From Bacteroidales bacterium (lineage in GTDB: Bacteria; Bacteroidota; Bacteroidia; Bacteroidales; UBA3663): a stretch of 58,214 nucleotides of DNA. How positions within the stretch are numbered: position 1 is the stretch's first letter; every line of letters begins with the position of its first letter. Shown one piece after another: positions 26,741 to 35,346 of the stretch. The DNA lies in NCBI GenBank assembly GCA_017449065.1, contig JAFSKF010000050.1:1-58214 (forward strand). The letters are read 5' to 3'. Under the pieces are notes generated by a model that was not told where the DNA came from, searched no databases, and saw only the letters and a program-made list of their open reading frames with translations. Both the position numbers and the translations under genes were made by a program.

Positions 26741-29635
26741 TTACTTCACCAAGATAACCTGACCGTTTACAACCTGAAGGCCGTTAGTCTGGTTGGAACG
26801 ACGACCTGAGAGATCATAAACCTTGTAGTTTTCAATTTTGGTAGTTTCGATAGCATGAATACCAGTTGTGGTGCTTGCATTGCAAATTTCACCGAAACCG
26901 CCACGTCCGTTTGCAACACGGATAGCAGCATCAGCGTTAGCATATTCGAGGGTAGTAGCTGGCAGAATCTCAACAATGTTACCATCCACAACCACAGCGT
27001 ATGCTGTAGCACCTTCGGTAGCAGTCCAAGTGATCTTACCTTCTTCCTTAGTAACGGTAGTAGTGAGCTGAGCGGCAATAGCATCAGGAGCCCACTCGCC
27101 ATAGATCTTGGCAACTGTGTATTCGGCAGCTTCATCATCAGTCAGGATGGTTTCCATCTCATTGTTTCCGCTGTTGTGTGTGAAGTTAATCACCTTGCTT
27201 TCCGGAGATATGATGTTGCCGTCCTTATCCATCGTCTTGTACTCTTTGAACTTGTATGCAGCAACGTTCATACCGGCAGCAGTCCAACGGCTTGCGTTCA
27301 GAGAATTGTCAAGGATGGTGGTGCGGAGGTAAACAGCTGTAGATTTGCCACCCCAAGAACGTGCGAAGGTGAAGTCCTTGCACTTGCTCTCAATGGAGCA
27401 GTCGAGGAATACGTAGCCCCACAAGCCTTCTGTGGTGTAAGGAGCAGAAACAACGTCGCTACCATTTCCTGCAGCTGCAGAACGGCTCTCGTTCACGAGT
27501 TTCACACGGTTATATACAACGCTACCGTCACCACAGAGGTAATCGACAGTGCCGTGAATCTCAGAATCCTCCCAATAGAAGTTGCTGGCCTTGTTGCTGT
27601 AGTATGTATCCTGATAAGAGAGCATCTTCACATTCTTGCAGATGGTGTTAGCACCCTTATCCTGCAAACATACAGCACGTCCGGCTGCACCGGTCTTGTA
27701 ATAATCCAATGCGTTCTGGAGAGTCAGATCTTGCAAGTAGAGGTTTGTTGAAGTATTCAACAGGGTAGCGGTTGTTCCGATACCTTCATTCTCTGTCGGA
27801 GGAGCATTGACGATGATGGTCTTATCCATCGATTCACCTATGATAGAGATGTTCTTGCCAGAGATAGAAGTAAGTACGGTTTCACCGAGATCGTAGGTGC
27901 CGTTCTCCAGGAAGATCTTCACGTCACCTGTCGAGTTGGCAGAAGTCAAAGCAATCAGGAAGCTGCTGACATCACCTGACTTGATGTAGAAGTAGCCGGT
28001 GTTCTCATTGAATTCGGTGAACTCGACTACATTGAATACGTTAATATAATGGATGTAGGTCGTACCACCGAAGGTAATGGTTAAAGTATCAGCCTTCTCG
28101 CTTGCAAACTGGAACGAAACTTCGGTTCCGTCGGTTTCCGCTTTCATTGGAAGAGTTGCAATCTCATTGCCAGCCTTATCGGTAACAACGGCATTGGCTT
28201 CTGCGCTATACAAGCAAGTTCCCATGCTGACAATAGCATTGCCGGCTACGGCGATCGTCAAGGTGTTGCCATTACCGAATGAGAAGCCGTGCTGACCGTC
28301 GTGGAAAGAACCTCCGTTAGTCCAAATTGCTTCATGATCTTCAATGTAGAAGTTTTGGGCGTTGAGTTGATAACGGAAGATAGTAGAGCTGGTAGGAATC
28401 TCAATCTGGCTGGTCTTAGCATAGAGGTCGAGGTTCTTCTGAACAGAAATACCCTCAGCAATTTTTACAGCAGAAGCCTGTGAGGAACTGAACCAGCCGC
28501 GGAAGGCATATCCATCAGCCACCGTAACGTCGTCCTTGCCATACTTGTAAACGAGCCCGCTGCCGCCTTGAACCGTCTCAGAACCGATCAGCTTGCCGTC
28601 AACATCGAAGTAATTGACTGTACGATTTGGAATCAGATCGCAAGCCTCAGCAAAGATGAATGGACAATAAGACCCCAGAGAGAGGGTCAGTTCATCCGCT
28701 GTTTCGCTATTGTAGGTCCAAACAACGGAGTGAGCATAACCGGTCGTGTTGTCGCAACCGGCACCACGGGTATCAAGAGTAGCGATAGTTTCTCCGGCCT
28801 TGTTTGTTATAGTAGCCTGATTGCTATATTGACAGCCACCGATAGTGAACTGTATGGGACCGTCAACAGGAACAGTCATTACAACGCCGCTATAGCCATG
28901 TTGACTATCGTTGAATGAACCGGCAGTAATAGCAACATCGCTTGGTAAACCTGCCTCAGGTGCAACTACCTTGTATGGATCGTTGCGGAAATCAATCTGG
29001 AAATTGGTGAACTTGCGAACTTCTTCTGTACCGCTTACCGTACCATTGATTTTGATGTTACCAACAGCTTGCTCTTTGTTGTTGGCTGTGTTGGAAATGT
29101 AAACACGGAAAGCAAAAGTGCGACCGCTGACACCTGAAACTTCAAGCGTGTGATTCAAGGAAGCGCTAGAAGAATTGGCATTATTATTTCGCAGAATGGA
29201 AGCAGCAGAAACAGCGGTTACGGTACCTGCAACTTCATCCATAGCATAAGAAACAGAGATGTAAGCGCCATCAGTACCCTGTTTTACAACGTCGTAAGTA
29301 ACGCTAGTAGGAGTAAAGGTGAGACCTTTCTTCATTTTTACTGTGTATTCGATCATGTCGCCTTCCACAGCCCCGGCGTTGCTGGTAGCTGGTCTATACT
29401 TAACCAATGTGCCACCACCATTATTTGTGGCGTCGTAGGTGGATACAGTCAGGTCGGTGCCGACAGAAACAGATGATGAAAGGATAGCAGCGGCGGCATC
29501 TCCTGTTGCGGTTGCTTCATCCTCATTACCAACAGCCCAACTGAACGTAGCCGTTTCGCTATTGAAACTGCTTTGTGCTTGGGCTCCACCGAGAGCAGCT
29601 AAAGCCACTCCGAGCGAAAGAAGAATTTTCTTCAT
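26741..29635 (-). CDS. Secreted pectin methylesterase (CE8), 964 aa
   Basis: A modular enzyme that de-esterifies pectin. After the signal peptide (MKKILLSLGVALAALGGAQA) comes a beta-sandwich (about 25-205). Two copies of a shared module follow (about 215-330 with SFNDSQHGY and 420-540 with SFHDGQHGF), the first with an InlB-like segment after it. The CE8 right-handed beta-helix spans about 550-850. Its catalytic aspartates are in LSYQDTYYS and GTVDYLCGDG; the usual LGRPW is FARSW. A fibronectin-like segment and a T9SS-like tail (KVYDLSGRRSNQTNGLQVV) close the protein. It follows the larger pectinesterase gene on the same strand, separated by a minisatellite. Each has its own terminator, so they are separate transcripts. 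Confidence 0.9.
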   Translation of the reverse strand: MKKILLSLGVALAALGGAQAQSSFNSETATFSWAVGNEDEATATGDAAAAILSSSVSVGTDLTVSTYDATNNGGGTLVKYRPATSNAGAVEGDMIEYTVKMKKGLTFTPTSVTYDVVKQGTDGAYISVSYAMDEVAGTVTAVSAASILRNNNANSSSASLNHTLEVSGVSGRTFAFRVYISNTANNKEQAVGNIKINGTVSGTEEVRKFTNFQIDFRNDPYKVVAPEAGLPSDVAITAGSFNDSQHGYSGVVMTVPVDGPIQFTIGGCQYSNQATITNKAGETIATLDTRGAGCDNTTGYAHSVVWTYNSETADELTLSLGSYCPFIFAEACDLIPNRTVNYFDVDGKLIGSETVQGGSGLVYKYGKDDVTVADGYAFRGWFSSSQASAVKIAEGISVQKNLDLYAKTSQIEIPTSSTIFRYQLNAQNFYIEDHEAIWTNGGSFHDGQHGFSFGNGNTLTIAVAGNAIVSMGTCLYSAEANAVVTDKAGNEIATLPMKAETDGTEVSFQFASEKADTLTITFGGTTYIHYINVFNVVEFTEFNENTGYFYIKSGDVSSFLIALTSANSTGDVKIFLENGTYDLGETVLTSISGKNISIIGESMDKTIIVNAPPTENEGIGTTATLLNTSTNLYLQDLTLQNALDYYKTGAAGRAVCLQDKGANTICKNVKMLSYQDTYYSNKASNFYWEDSEIHGTVDYLCGDGSVVYNRVKLVNESRSAAAGNGSDVVSAPYTTEGLWGYVFLDCSIESKCKDFTFARSWGGKSTAVYLRTTILDNSLNASRWTAAGMNVAAYKFKEYKTMDKDGNIISPESKVINFTHNSGNNEMETILTDDEAAEYTVAKIYGEWAPDAIAAQLTTTVTKEEGKITWTATEGATAYAVVVDGNIVEILPATTLEYANADAAIRVANGRGGFGEICNASTTTGIHAIETTKIENYKVYDLSGRRSNQTNGLQVVNGQVILVK

Positions 29636-29734
29636 AAGCTAAAAGGTTAATTGTGAAAAAAAGTTGTTTGTAAGATATAGGTTTAAAAAGATTCAAGCAG
29701 GTTACAACGATGGTTCACTTTACCAGAATCGGTG

Positions 29735-29742
29735 CAAAGTTA
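29735..29742 (-). promoter_or_regulatory. Promoter -7 element of the 964-aa pectinesterase gene
   Basis: TAACTTTG on the - strand, about 100 bases before the ATG at 29635. The -33 position (29763-29766) reads TTGT, so the match is partial. A GGTGGATAATG word at 29803-29813 recalls the GGTGAATAATCG of the GH95 operator sites. Confidence 0.45.
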
Positions 29743-29875
29743 TAGATTTTTTTTGAAAGTGGACAATATTTTTCAAAAAAAGTCATTTTTTTTTCATTTT
29801 CGTAGGTGGATAATGAAAAAAGAATAAAATTTTCGTTGTCCCATAAAACTCAGACCATTTTCTATCGCTGATTCA

Positions 29876-30080
29876 GCGGGAACGATTTCCTGCCTTCCGG
29901 AGTTCCTGCTGACACGGCGGGAACGATTTCCTGCCTTCCGGAGTTCCTGCTGACACGGCGGGAACGGTTTCCTGCGTTCCGGAGTTCCTGCTGACACAGC
30001 AGAAACGATTTCCTGCGTTCCGGAGTTCCTGCTGACACAGCGGAAACGATTTCCTGTGTCCCGGAGTTTCTGCTGATTCT
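29876..30080. repeat. Minisatellite: five tandem 41-bp units
   Basis: Units start at 29876, 29917, 29958, 29999 and 30040, with a strict 41-bp period. Each begins GCGGGAACGATTTCC or a close variant and carries CCGGAGTTCCTGCTGACAC. The first two units are nearly identical and the last is the most diverged. GGAAC and GTTCC within a unit can pair, so an RNA copy would form a row of hairpins. The GC content is well above the flanks. Because 41 is not a multiple of three, all three frames give repetitive peptides; they are not genes. Confidence 0.92.
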
Positions 30081-30136
30081 GTCGGCGGCACTTCCGGAGT
30101 GCGAGAAATGCTTTCCAGAAAATCGACAAAAGCAAA

Positions 30137-30172
30137 GCGACACTTATCACTCAAAAAGAGATAAGTGCCGCT
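30137..30172 (-). terminator. Terminator of the 1620-aa pectinesterase gene
   Basis: On the - strand the hairpin AGCG-CACTTATC / GATAAGTG-CGCT (8 bp plus 4 bp after one mismatch) lies 22 bases after the stop codon and is followed by the T-rich sequence CTTTGCTTTTG. Confidence 0.7.
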
Positions 30173-30193
30173 AAGATTATTTCAGTATTCTGT

Positions 30194-33100
30194 TTACTTT
30201 ACCAAAACCTTCTTGCCGTTGATGATGTAGAGGCCGTTGTTTGCCTTTACAACACGCATGCCATTGAGGTTGTAGATAGTCTCAGACGCATTGTTCTGAT
30301 GAACCTCAGCTTCAGAGATACCCGTTGCGGTTACAGTAACGGTTGCGCTTGCCTCGCTCAGACCGCCCATTTCATTAGCAGCACGCACGCTGTAAGTGCC
30401 ATCGCCGGTCAGTTCATACATAGGCTCGGTAGTGAAACCAACGACGGTTCCATCCTTCACAATAGCCCAAAGCAGAGCATAGTCACTATTGTCCCAAACG
30501 AGGTTACCGCCTTCCTGCTTTACATTAGCTGGGATAGGAGCCTGCTCAGTTGCGAGCGTTGGATCCCAGTCTCCGTACATACGGTGCAGGTCGCTGTTCT
30601 CCAGGGCCTCCTCGGCGGTGAGCACAGGATTGTTCTCATGGCCGTCGCCGAAGGTCTTCTTACGACCGCTGAGGTCGATAACGCTGCCGGTGGAAGTCAT
30701 AGAGTTGTACTCAGCGAATCGTGCAGGCCAGCCGCCGCTCATCTCATTCCAACCGATGGATGAAGGAACAACATTCATCTTGGTGTCGATGAAGAGAGCG
30801 ATAGGTGTACCGCTACCCCAAGGACGACCGAGGGTGTAGTTGCCGTCCACGCCATTGCCTTCGCCGTTGATAACGCAATCCTTGTAGATCCAACCGTACT
30901 TGGCAGGTTTTGAAGGAACAGCGGCATAACCGCCGGCAATCTGGCGCAGTTCAACACGGTTCCAGAAGATATCGCCCTTACCGCACATGTAGTCAGTACG
31001 TCCGCGAACAAAACCGTCCTCGAAGTAGTAGAGACCATTGTCGTTGTTCGAGGTCCAGGTATCCTGATAGCCGCTCAAACCTACGTTCTTGTAGATATTC
31101 ATCGTACCACGATCGTGGATGGCCAGATCGCGGCCTGTAGCATCGTCCATACCGGTTTCAACGGTCAGATCCTGCCAGTAGTAGCCTTGACCACGCAGCT
31201 GGAAGACATCGCTATTGCCGATGCCATCGTACTTCGAAGTAGTGCCATATGTGCTGGCGAAGGTTTCATTCTTGTCGATACCATTGGTGATGATGACACC
31301 GTCGCGGCTTTCACCGATGAACGAAACGTTGTCGGTGTTGATGAACGTGATACATTCAGGAACTTCGTAGCCGTTGACAGTCTTCATGGTCGAAGAGAGC
31401 GGAATGGTGTATTCGCCGTTCTTAATGAAGATGCGGTAGCGTACATTCTTGTCAGTTCGAGCCTGTGCGGCAGCGATAGCAGCCATCAAGTCGTCAACAT
31501 TCTCAACCACATAGTCGTAGAGACCCTTCGTCACGCTGGGACGCTCCATTGTGGTGAACGTCAGGGTGACGCCATCCTGCATGAAGTTGTCCGTCAGGTC
31601 GGCAATCTGGTTGCCTGCCATGAAGAAGGTGTACTCGATGCCGTACTCCAGACCCTTATACTCGAAGGTGACGGTCTTGCCGCTCACGGTCGGGGTGAGG
31701 GTGAGGTTGCCCAGCGTAGCCTTGGCACCCTCGGCCACCTTGACGCGTTCGTCGAAGGTGAGCACGATCTTACCGCTGGCCGATGCGCCTACAGCGCCGT
31801 TCTCAGGCACGGTCGATACAATCTTAGGAGCCACACCGTCGTTGACGAGTTTCGGCGTGCCGGTGATGAAGAACATAGCCAGCGTGTTGCCGTCGTTAGC
31901 CGAAGCAGCGCCATCCACGTTAGAACTCTTATCAGCAATCATGCGGATGTAGAGATCCTTCTGGTTGTTGGCAGCCTCAGGCAACGTCTTGTCGAACGAA
32001 GCCTCAGCCTTAGCGCCCGTCATCGTGATGTCGCCGGCATTGGTCCAGTTTTCACCGTCGATAGAGAACTCAACATTATACTTCTGGTAAGCATTGTAGT
32101 TGTAGAGCATCTTGAACTGAACGTTGATGTCGGTAAATGCCTCAGCATTGATCTTCGTCTGCCAGTGCCAATTACCTACGTCGCCGTTGCTTGCACCGGT
32201 GCGCCAGTTAACAGCAGCACCCTTGAAGCTCTCGTAGCCACCGCCACCGAGTGTCGATTTGTCAAGCCATCCGCTAACATCACCAGTTGTGGTGTTCACC
32301 AGATTCAGAGCATCTGCATCATTGTCCTGAGCTGCGAAATCTGCCTTGCGACCATTTGAACCAGCCTTATAGAAGTCCCAGCCTGCAATGATGTCAGCTT
32401 CGGCATAAGAAGCAGTGATCTGAACGTTTTCGGTCATGCTGATGAGCTTCGAACTGTTGGTTTCACCGTCGTTCCAGTTGGTGAAGGTCACCAGACCCTC
32501 GTACTGGTTGGCGGTGAGCTGAACAGCAGTACCTGCCTCATACATGTTCTTGCCATCCACTACAGTAGGAGCAGGAGAAACCGTTACCATATAGTCATTA
32601 GTACCGTCAACCGTCAGTGCCAATTCATAGGTCTCAACCTTCTTGAAGTTAGCAGTCAGTGTAGCGTCACCACTCATCGTATAGGTGAATATAGGCTCCT
32701 CGGAAACCACTGCACCAGAAGCATCGGTCCAGTTCTCGAAGTCGTAGCCGAATTTCTCGGTAGCGGTGAGTTTCACCTCGCTGCCAGCCTCGTAGGTGTC
32801 AGCCTTCGGATAAACATTGACGCTACCGGCCTCCTCAGGAGCAACAACAGTAGCCAATGTATAAGAAGCGATATCTGCCTTTGTGCCATTGATAAGACCT
32901 TCGATAGTCATTTCTGCATAGCCGCCTTCCTTGGTAGAACCGACACCTACCGTACCAAATATCGATAATCCGTCAGCAGAAGCCAAAGCAGTTTGTTGCT
33001 CTGTAGTCAGTTCGATAATGAACTGGTTGGTATAGTTGCTGCTTGCACCGAACTTATCGTCAGCCTGTGACTTATTGTTACGAGGAGCAGTAAAGTTACC

Positions 33101-35056
33101 CAGAGTGACTGTTTCGCCGTTGCCGGCCTTTGCTGTGATCGTGATACCATTCTCGGCATCGGTTCCGAAACGAGCAATGTAAGCACTAATCTTGGTTGGA
33201 GTGAAGGTGAGGCCTGCTGCAGGTTTTACCGCCCATTCAACAGCAGTGGTAGAGCCGGCAGGTTTTAATTTGGTAAAGGTGACAGTAGAACCGTCAGCAT
33301 GTTTGGCCTGACCTGTGCCAGTTCCAGTCAAGGTGATATCGCCGGTGTTGACAGCTACAGTGCTAAATACACCATCTGGAGTAGCAGTGTACGAGGCGAT
33401 GTTGTTCGGGTCGTTCAGAGGCCAAGTAACGATAGCACTTGCATTGTCGTAGTTCTCACCACCCTGACTCTCTACCACTGGCAATACTACCTGAATGTAG
33501 CGATAGTAGCTGCCCTCGTTGCCGATTACAACATCTACATTTTCAGCAGATCCGGCAATAGTGTAGCTGATAGTCTTACCTGGAGTGTAGTCACTTTGAC
33601 CATCGATCGTCGTGTAGGTCTTGCCGTCACCAGTACCCAATTCGTTGTAGGCTTCTATGCTGATGGTAGCACCCTTGCAAGAAGGAACGGTGAACTTAGT
33701 ACCTCCGTTCAGCTGTGCCCAGTCACTCCAGTTGGCGTTAGCGAACTTGCCACCGTTGTTGGTGTTGAAGTCTGCCTTAACATCGATCGTTTTGCCACCA
33801 ACGGTAGCCTGAGCCACCCAAATACCCGTCTGGTTCTGATAACCTACAGTAGGAGCGCCTTCATCGCGGCGGAATGTGTATTTCAAGGTCACAGCCTCTG
33901 TGCGATCGGATAGGCTCACTTCATTCTGAGTGAATACCGGTGTCAGGGTAACGTCCTCTGCAGGTAAGGTGAAGGAAGCTCCAGGAGCATAGGTCTTGGT
34001 GCCGTCGCTCCAGGCGGTAAGGGTCTTACCCTCCACATACATAGTGAAATTCTTAGGCAGGGTGATGCTGGCTCCGATAGCATCCTTGATAGCAGCTGGG
34101 GCCACAGCATCGGTAGCCTCTCCTGTAGTAAAGGTCACAGTACTCTCACTGGGTATCTCCGACGAATCGATAGCCGTAACAGCGATGAACGGACAGTAGC
34201 CGTTGTAACTGATGCTGAGAGTCGTTGCCTCTGTACCGGCATAGTAAGCTACAACTACGTTCTCATGAGGAGCATTAGCACTCCAGCACTTCTTCGTAGC
34301 GTTGGCCTTGATTTCTGTCGTATTGCCTGCAGCGTCAGTAATGGTGCCGTTCTGACCGCCATACTGGCAGTCGCCCAATTCAATCTTTACAGGTCCCTGT
34401 ACAGGTACTGTGAATACGCAGTTCACCCAACCGTGCTGAGCATCGTTGAAGCGGGCAGACTTAACGGTGAAGTTGGCGGTGGCGTCGTCAGCAGCGGTAG
34501 CGGTGTATGTGCCATCTTCAGCCACCTTCACACCGAAGTTGTTCACATCGGTTGCAAAGATGTTGGCATTTGTCAGCTGTACGGCGAAGTCACGATAGGT
34601 AACGCCTCCAGCGGCATAGAAGAATTCCATCTTCTGGATGCGAGCATGACCGCTGGTGCCACCACGGGTGATGGTAAACTCAGAGGCAGAGCCTGTCCAT
34701 GTGGAAGTTTCGCTGTCGTAGCTTCCTGCATCAACCGTCGGGGTGTTGAGGTCATTGCTCGCACTACTGAACGTGAACACCACCTTTTCGATGGTCTTTG
34801 TGCTTGAAGAGATTTTCATGGTGTTTCCACCGTAGAGGCGAACAGCACTTCCCGTGGTATAATACTTCGGGGTGTTGTTGTTAGTACCTTTGTCGAATGT
34901 GAGTGTCACATTCGCACCTTGTACGGTCGTTACATCAGTAGCGTTGTCGTAGCCCAGAGTCGAGAAGTCGATGACCTCGTCCTGCGCGTACGCCAATCCT
35001 CCGAAAAACATGGCGAGCATGCCCAACAGAGAGAATCGTAGAAATTTGTACTTCAT
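30194..35056 (-). CDS. Giant multidomain pectin methylesterase (CE8), 1620 aa
   Basis: A secreted, surface-type enzyme. The order is: signal peptide (to about 24, ending GLAYA), beta-sandwich (25-150), the RFNDAQHGW module (about 155-290), an InlB-like segment, a related module (about 395-530), another sandwich (550-725), two InlB-type repeats (about 732-890: GSVNVYPKADTYEAGSEVKL and its copy), a carbohydrate-binding-like sandwich (890-1065), a Big_5 Ig domain (about 1073-1170) and the CE8 beta-helix (about 1180-1500). Catalytic aspartates lie in LSGYQDTWTS and RTDYMCGKGD, and TLGRPWG supplies the conserved Arg. A T9SS-like tail (YNLNGMRVVKANNGLYIINGKK) ends the protein. The size is about four times that of a plain pectinesterase. 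Multiple binding modules suggest docking on cell walls. Confidence 0.92.
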   Translation of the reverse strand: MKYKFLRFSLLGMLAMFFGGLAYAQDEVIDFSTLGYDNATDVTTVQGANVTLTFDKGTNNNTPKYYTTGSAVRLYGGNTMKISSSTKTIEKVVFTFSSASNDLNTPTVDAGSYDSETSTWTGSASEFTITRGGTSGHARIQKMEFFYAAGGVTYRDFAVQLTNANIFATDVNNFGVKVAEDGTYTATAADDATANFTVKSARFNDAQHGWVNCVFTVPVQGPVKIELGDCQYGGQNGTITDAAGNTTEIKANATKKCWSANAPHENVVVAYYAGTEATTLSISYNGYCPFIAVTAIDSSEIPSESTVTFTTGEATDAVAPAAIKDAIGASITLPKNFTMYVEGKTLTAWSDGTKTYAPGASFTLPAEDVTLTPVFTQNEVSLSDRTEAVTLKYTFRRDEGAPTVGYQNQTGIWVAQATVGGKTIDVKADFNTNNGGKFANANWSDWAQLNGGTKFTVPSCKGATISIEAYNELGTGDGKTYTTIDGQSDYTPGKTISYTIAGSAENVDVVIGNEGSYYRYIQVVLPVVESQGGENYDNASAIVTWPLNDPNNIASYTATPDGVFSTVAVNTGDITLTGTGTGQAKHADGSTVTFTKLKPAGSTTAVEWAVKPAAGLTFTPTKISAYIARFGTDAENGITITAKAGNGETVTLGNFTAPRNNKSQADDKFGASSNYTNQFIIELTTEQQTALASADGLSIFGTVGVGSTKEGGYAEMTIEGLINGTKADIASYTLATVVAPEEAGSVNVYPKADTYEAGSEVKLTATEKFGYDFENWTDASGAVVSEEPIFTYTMSGDATLTANFKKVETYELALTVDGTNDYMVTVSPAPTVVDGKNMYEAGTAVQLTANQYEGLVTFTNWNDGETNSSKLISMTENVQITASYAEADIIAGWDFYKAGSNGRKADFAAQDNDADALNLVNTTTGDVSGWLDKSTLGGGGYESFKGAAVNWRTGASNGDVGNWHWQTKINAEAFTDINVQFKMLYNYNAYQKYNVEFSIDGENWTNAGDITMTGAKAEASFDKTLPEAANNQKDLYIRMIADKSSNVDGAASANDGNTLAMFFITGTPKLVNDGVAPKIVSTVPENGAVGASASGKIVLTFDERVKVAEGAKATLGNLTLTPTVSGKTVTFEYKGLEYGIEYTFFMAGNQIADLTDNFMQDGVTLTFTTMERPSVTKGLYDYVVENVDDLMAAIAAAQARTDKNVRYRIFIKNGEYTIPLSSTMKTVNGYEVPECITFINTDNVSFIGESRDGVIITNGIDKNETFASTYGTTSKYDGIGNSDVFQLRGQGYYWQDLTVETGMDDATGRDLAIHDRGTMNIYKNVGLSGYQDTWTSNNDNGLYYFEDGFVRGRTDYMCGKGDIFWNRVELRQIAGGYAAVPSKPAKYGWIYKDCVINGEGNGVDGNYTLGRPWGSGTPIALFIDTKMNVVPSSIGWNEMSGGWPARFAEYNSMTSTGSVIDLSGRKKTFGDGHENNPVLTAEEALENSDLHRMYGDWDPTLATEQAPIPANVKQEGGNLVWDNSDYALLWAIVKDGTVVGFTTEPMYELTGDGTYSVRAANEMGGLSEASATVTVTATGISEAEVHQNNASETIYNLNGMRVVKANNGLYIINGKKVLVK

Positions 35057-35346
35057 ACTGTGTTTGTTAGTTTTTGCAGCACATTCGGTTAACGTTTTTC
35101 ATATGTTCCTTAGGTATAGAGTTGCCCAGGTTCAGCCATCTCAGACTTTCTGACTTGTTTTGGTGCTGCAATGCAAAGCGAGCGAAATTCGTCGATGACT
35201 TGGTAAAGGTAAACATAAAATTTGAAAAATTCATTTCCTTAGGTGAAATTTTTCTATAAATGAGCTAATATTTCTATATAATGAACTATTTTTTTCCTTC
35301 GTATGTACGTATATATTTAAAATAATGAGTAAATTTGCGGTCGAAA
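35057..35346. other. Divergent intergenic region
   Basis: It separates the - strand pectinesterase from the + strand U32 gene. On the + strand TAAATTTG (35330-35337) is a likely -7 element 9 bases before the ATG of the U32 gene. On the - strand TACCTTTA (35204-35211) is one base from consensus and could serve the pectinesterase. The rest is AT-rich, and no gene or RNA was recognised. Confidence 0.45.

Noticed and set aside
29794..30154. Three overlapping - strand frames of 93-118 aa with repeated SRNSGRQEIV-like peptides
   Set aside because: They arise from the 41-bp tandem repeat, which is read in all three frames; no promoter or ribosome-binding site supports them.
31115..32359. 414-aa open frame on the + strand
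   Set aside because: It lies antisense inside the 1620-aa pectinesterase gene, which has a full domain set; the antisense frame has none.
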